Assembly (NCBI GenBank): GCA_003512365.1
Contig: DORI01000098.1
Location: 12,955 to 28,095, forward strand
Direction: 5' to 3'
Length of the DNA: 15,141 nt
Origin: Crocinitomicaceae bacterium
GTDB taxonomy: Bacteria; Bacteroidota; Bacteroidia; Flavobacteriales_D; Crocinitomicaceae
The notes under the pieces are model-generated. The model was not told where the DNA came from and did no database searches. It worked only from the letters and a program-made list of their open reading frames with translations. The position numbers and the translations under genes are program-made. How positions within the stretch are numbered: the first letter of the stretch is position 1; each line of letters begins with the position of its first letter. This document shows positions 15,127 through 15,141 of this stretch, piece by piece.

Positions 15127-15141
15127 AATTTGAGAAAAATC

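Noticed and set aside
1..15141. Mobile element, phage, CRISPR or toxin-antitoxin system
   Set aside because: I saw no transposase, integrase, spaced repeats or typical toxin pair; gene order and composition look like ordinary chromosome.

Overview
The window looks like a piece of a Bacteroidota chromosome, most likely from Flavobacteriales, although the lineage is an inference from gene content rather than a search. The DNA is AT-rich and starts lack strong Shine-Dalgarno sequences. Several genes are preceded by the Bacteroidota-type -7 promoter element TAnnTTTG. Typical gene types include a PruA-type P5C dehydrogenase, a DUF2141 exported protein, a TonB receptor with an N-terminal carboxypeptidase-regulatory-like domain, and a PorT-like outer-membrane barrel. 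There are no insertion sequences, phage genes, CRISPR arrays, tRNAs or rRNAs. Coding density is very high, and the longest gene-free stretch is 206 bp, occupied mainly by a riboswitch.

Layout, left to right. (1) Positions 1-1296 hold the C-terminal four fifths of pruA, the proline-degradation aldehyde dehydrogenase, cut by the window edge. (2) Positions 1364-3277 are a tight plus-strand cassette: an FkbM-family methyltransferase, a membrane di-iron fatty acid hydroxylase/sterol desaturase and a secreted DUF2141 protein, joined by a 1-nt overlap and a 1-nt gap. (3) A TPP riboswitch (about 3341-3423) lies in the leader of a large TonB-dependent receptor (3484-5937), which is therefore a probable thiamine outer-membrane importer. 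A small exported beta-barrel protein (5969-6703) follows and is probably on the same transcript.

(4) A minus-strand operon runs from 10146 down to 6706: an RlmI-like 23S rRNA methyltransferase, a MATE efflux transporter and methionyl-tRNA formyltransferase (fmt). Its genes are coupled by a 4-nt overlap and a 1-nt gap. (5) A 105-bp divergent intergenic region carries two promoters so close to the start codons that both transcripts should be nearly leaderless. (6) A plus-strand operon (10266-13337) encodes a GT-C-like multi-pass membrane protein, an 87-residue helical protein of unknown function and an SLC13/DASS anion:Na+ symporter. (7) fadD (13443-15098), a long-chain acyl-CoA ligase, has its own likely promoter and a 13-bp direct repeat upstream. 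It ends in a textbook intrinsic terminator.

Most of the window is core metabolism and translation. The parts most worth a second look are the thiamine riboswitch and the barrel protein behind it, the FkbM/hydroxylase/DUF2141 cassette, the paired near-leaderless promoters, and the repeat upstream of fadD. I found no defence island or obvious novel multi-gene system.
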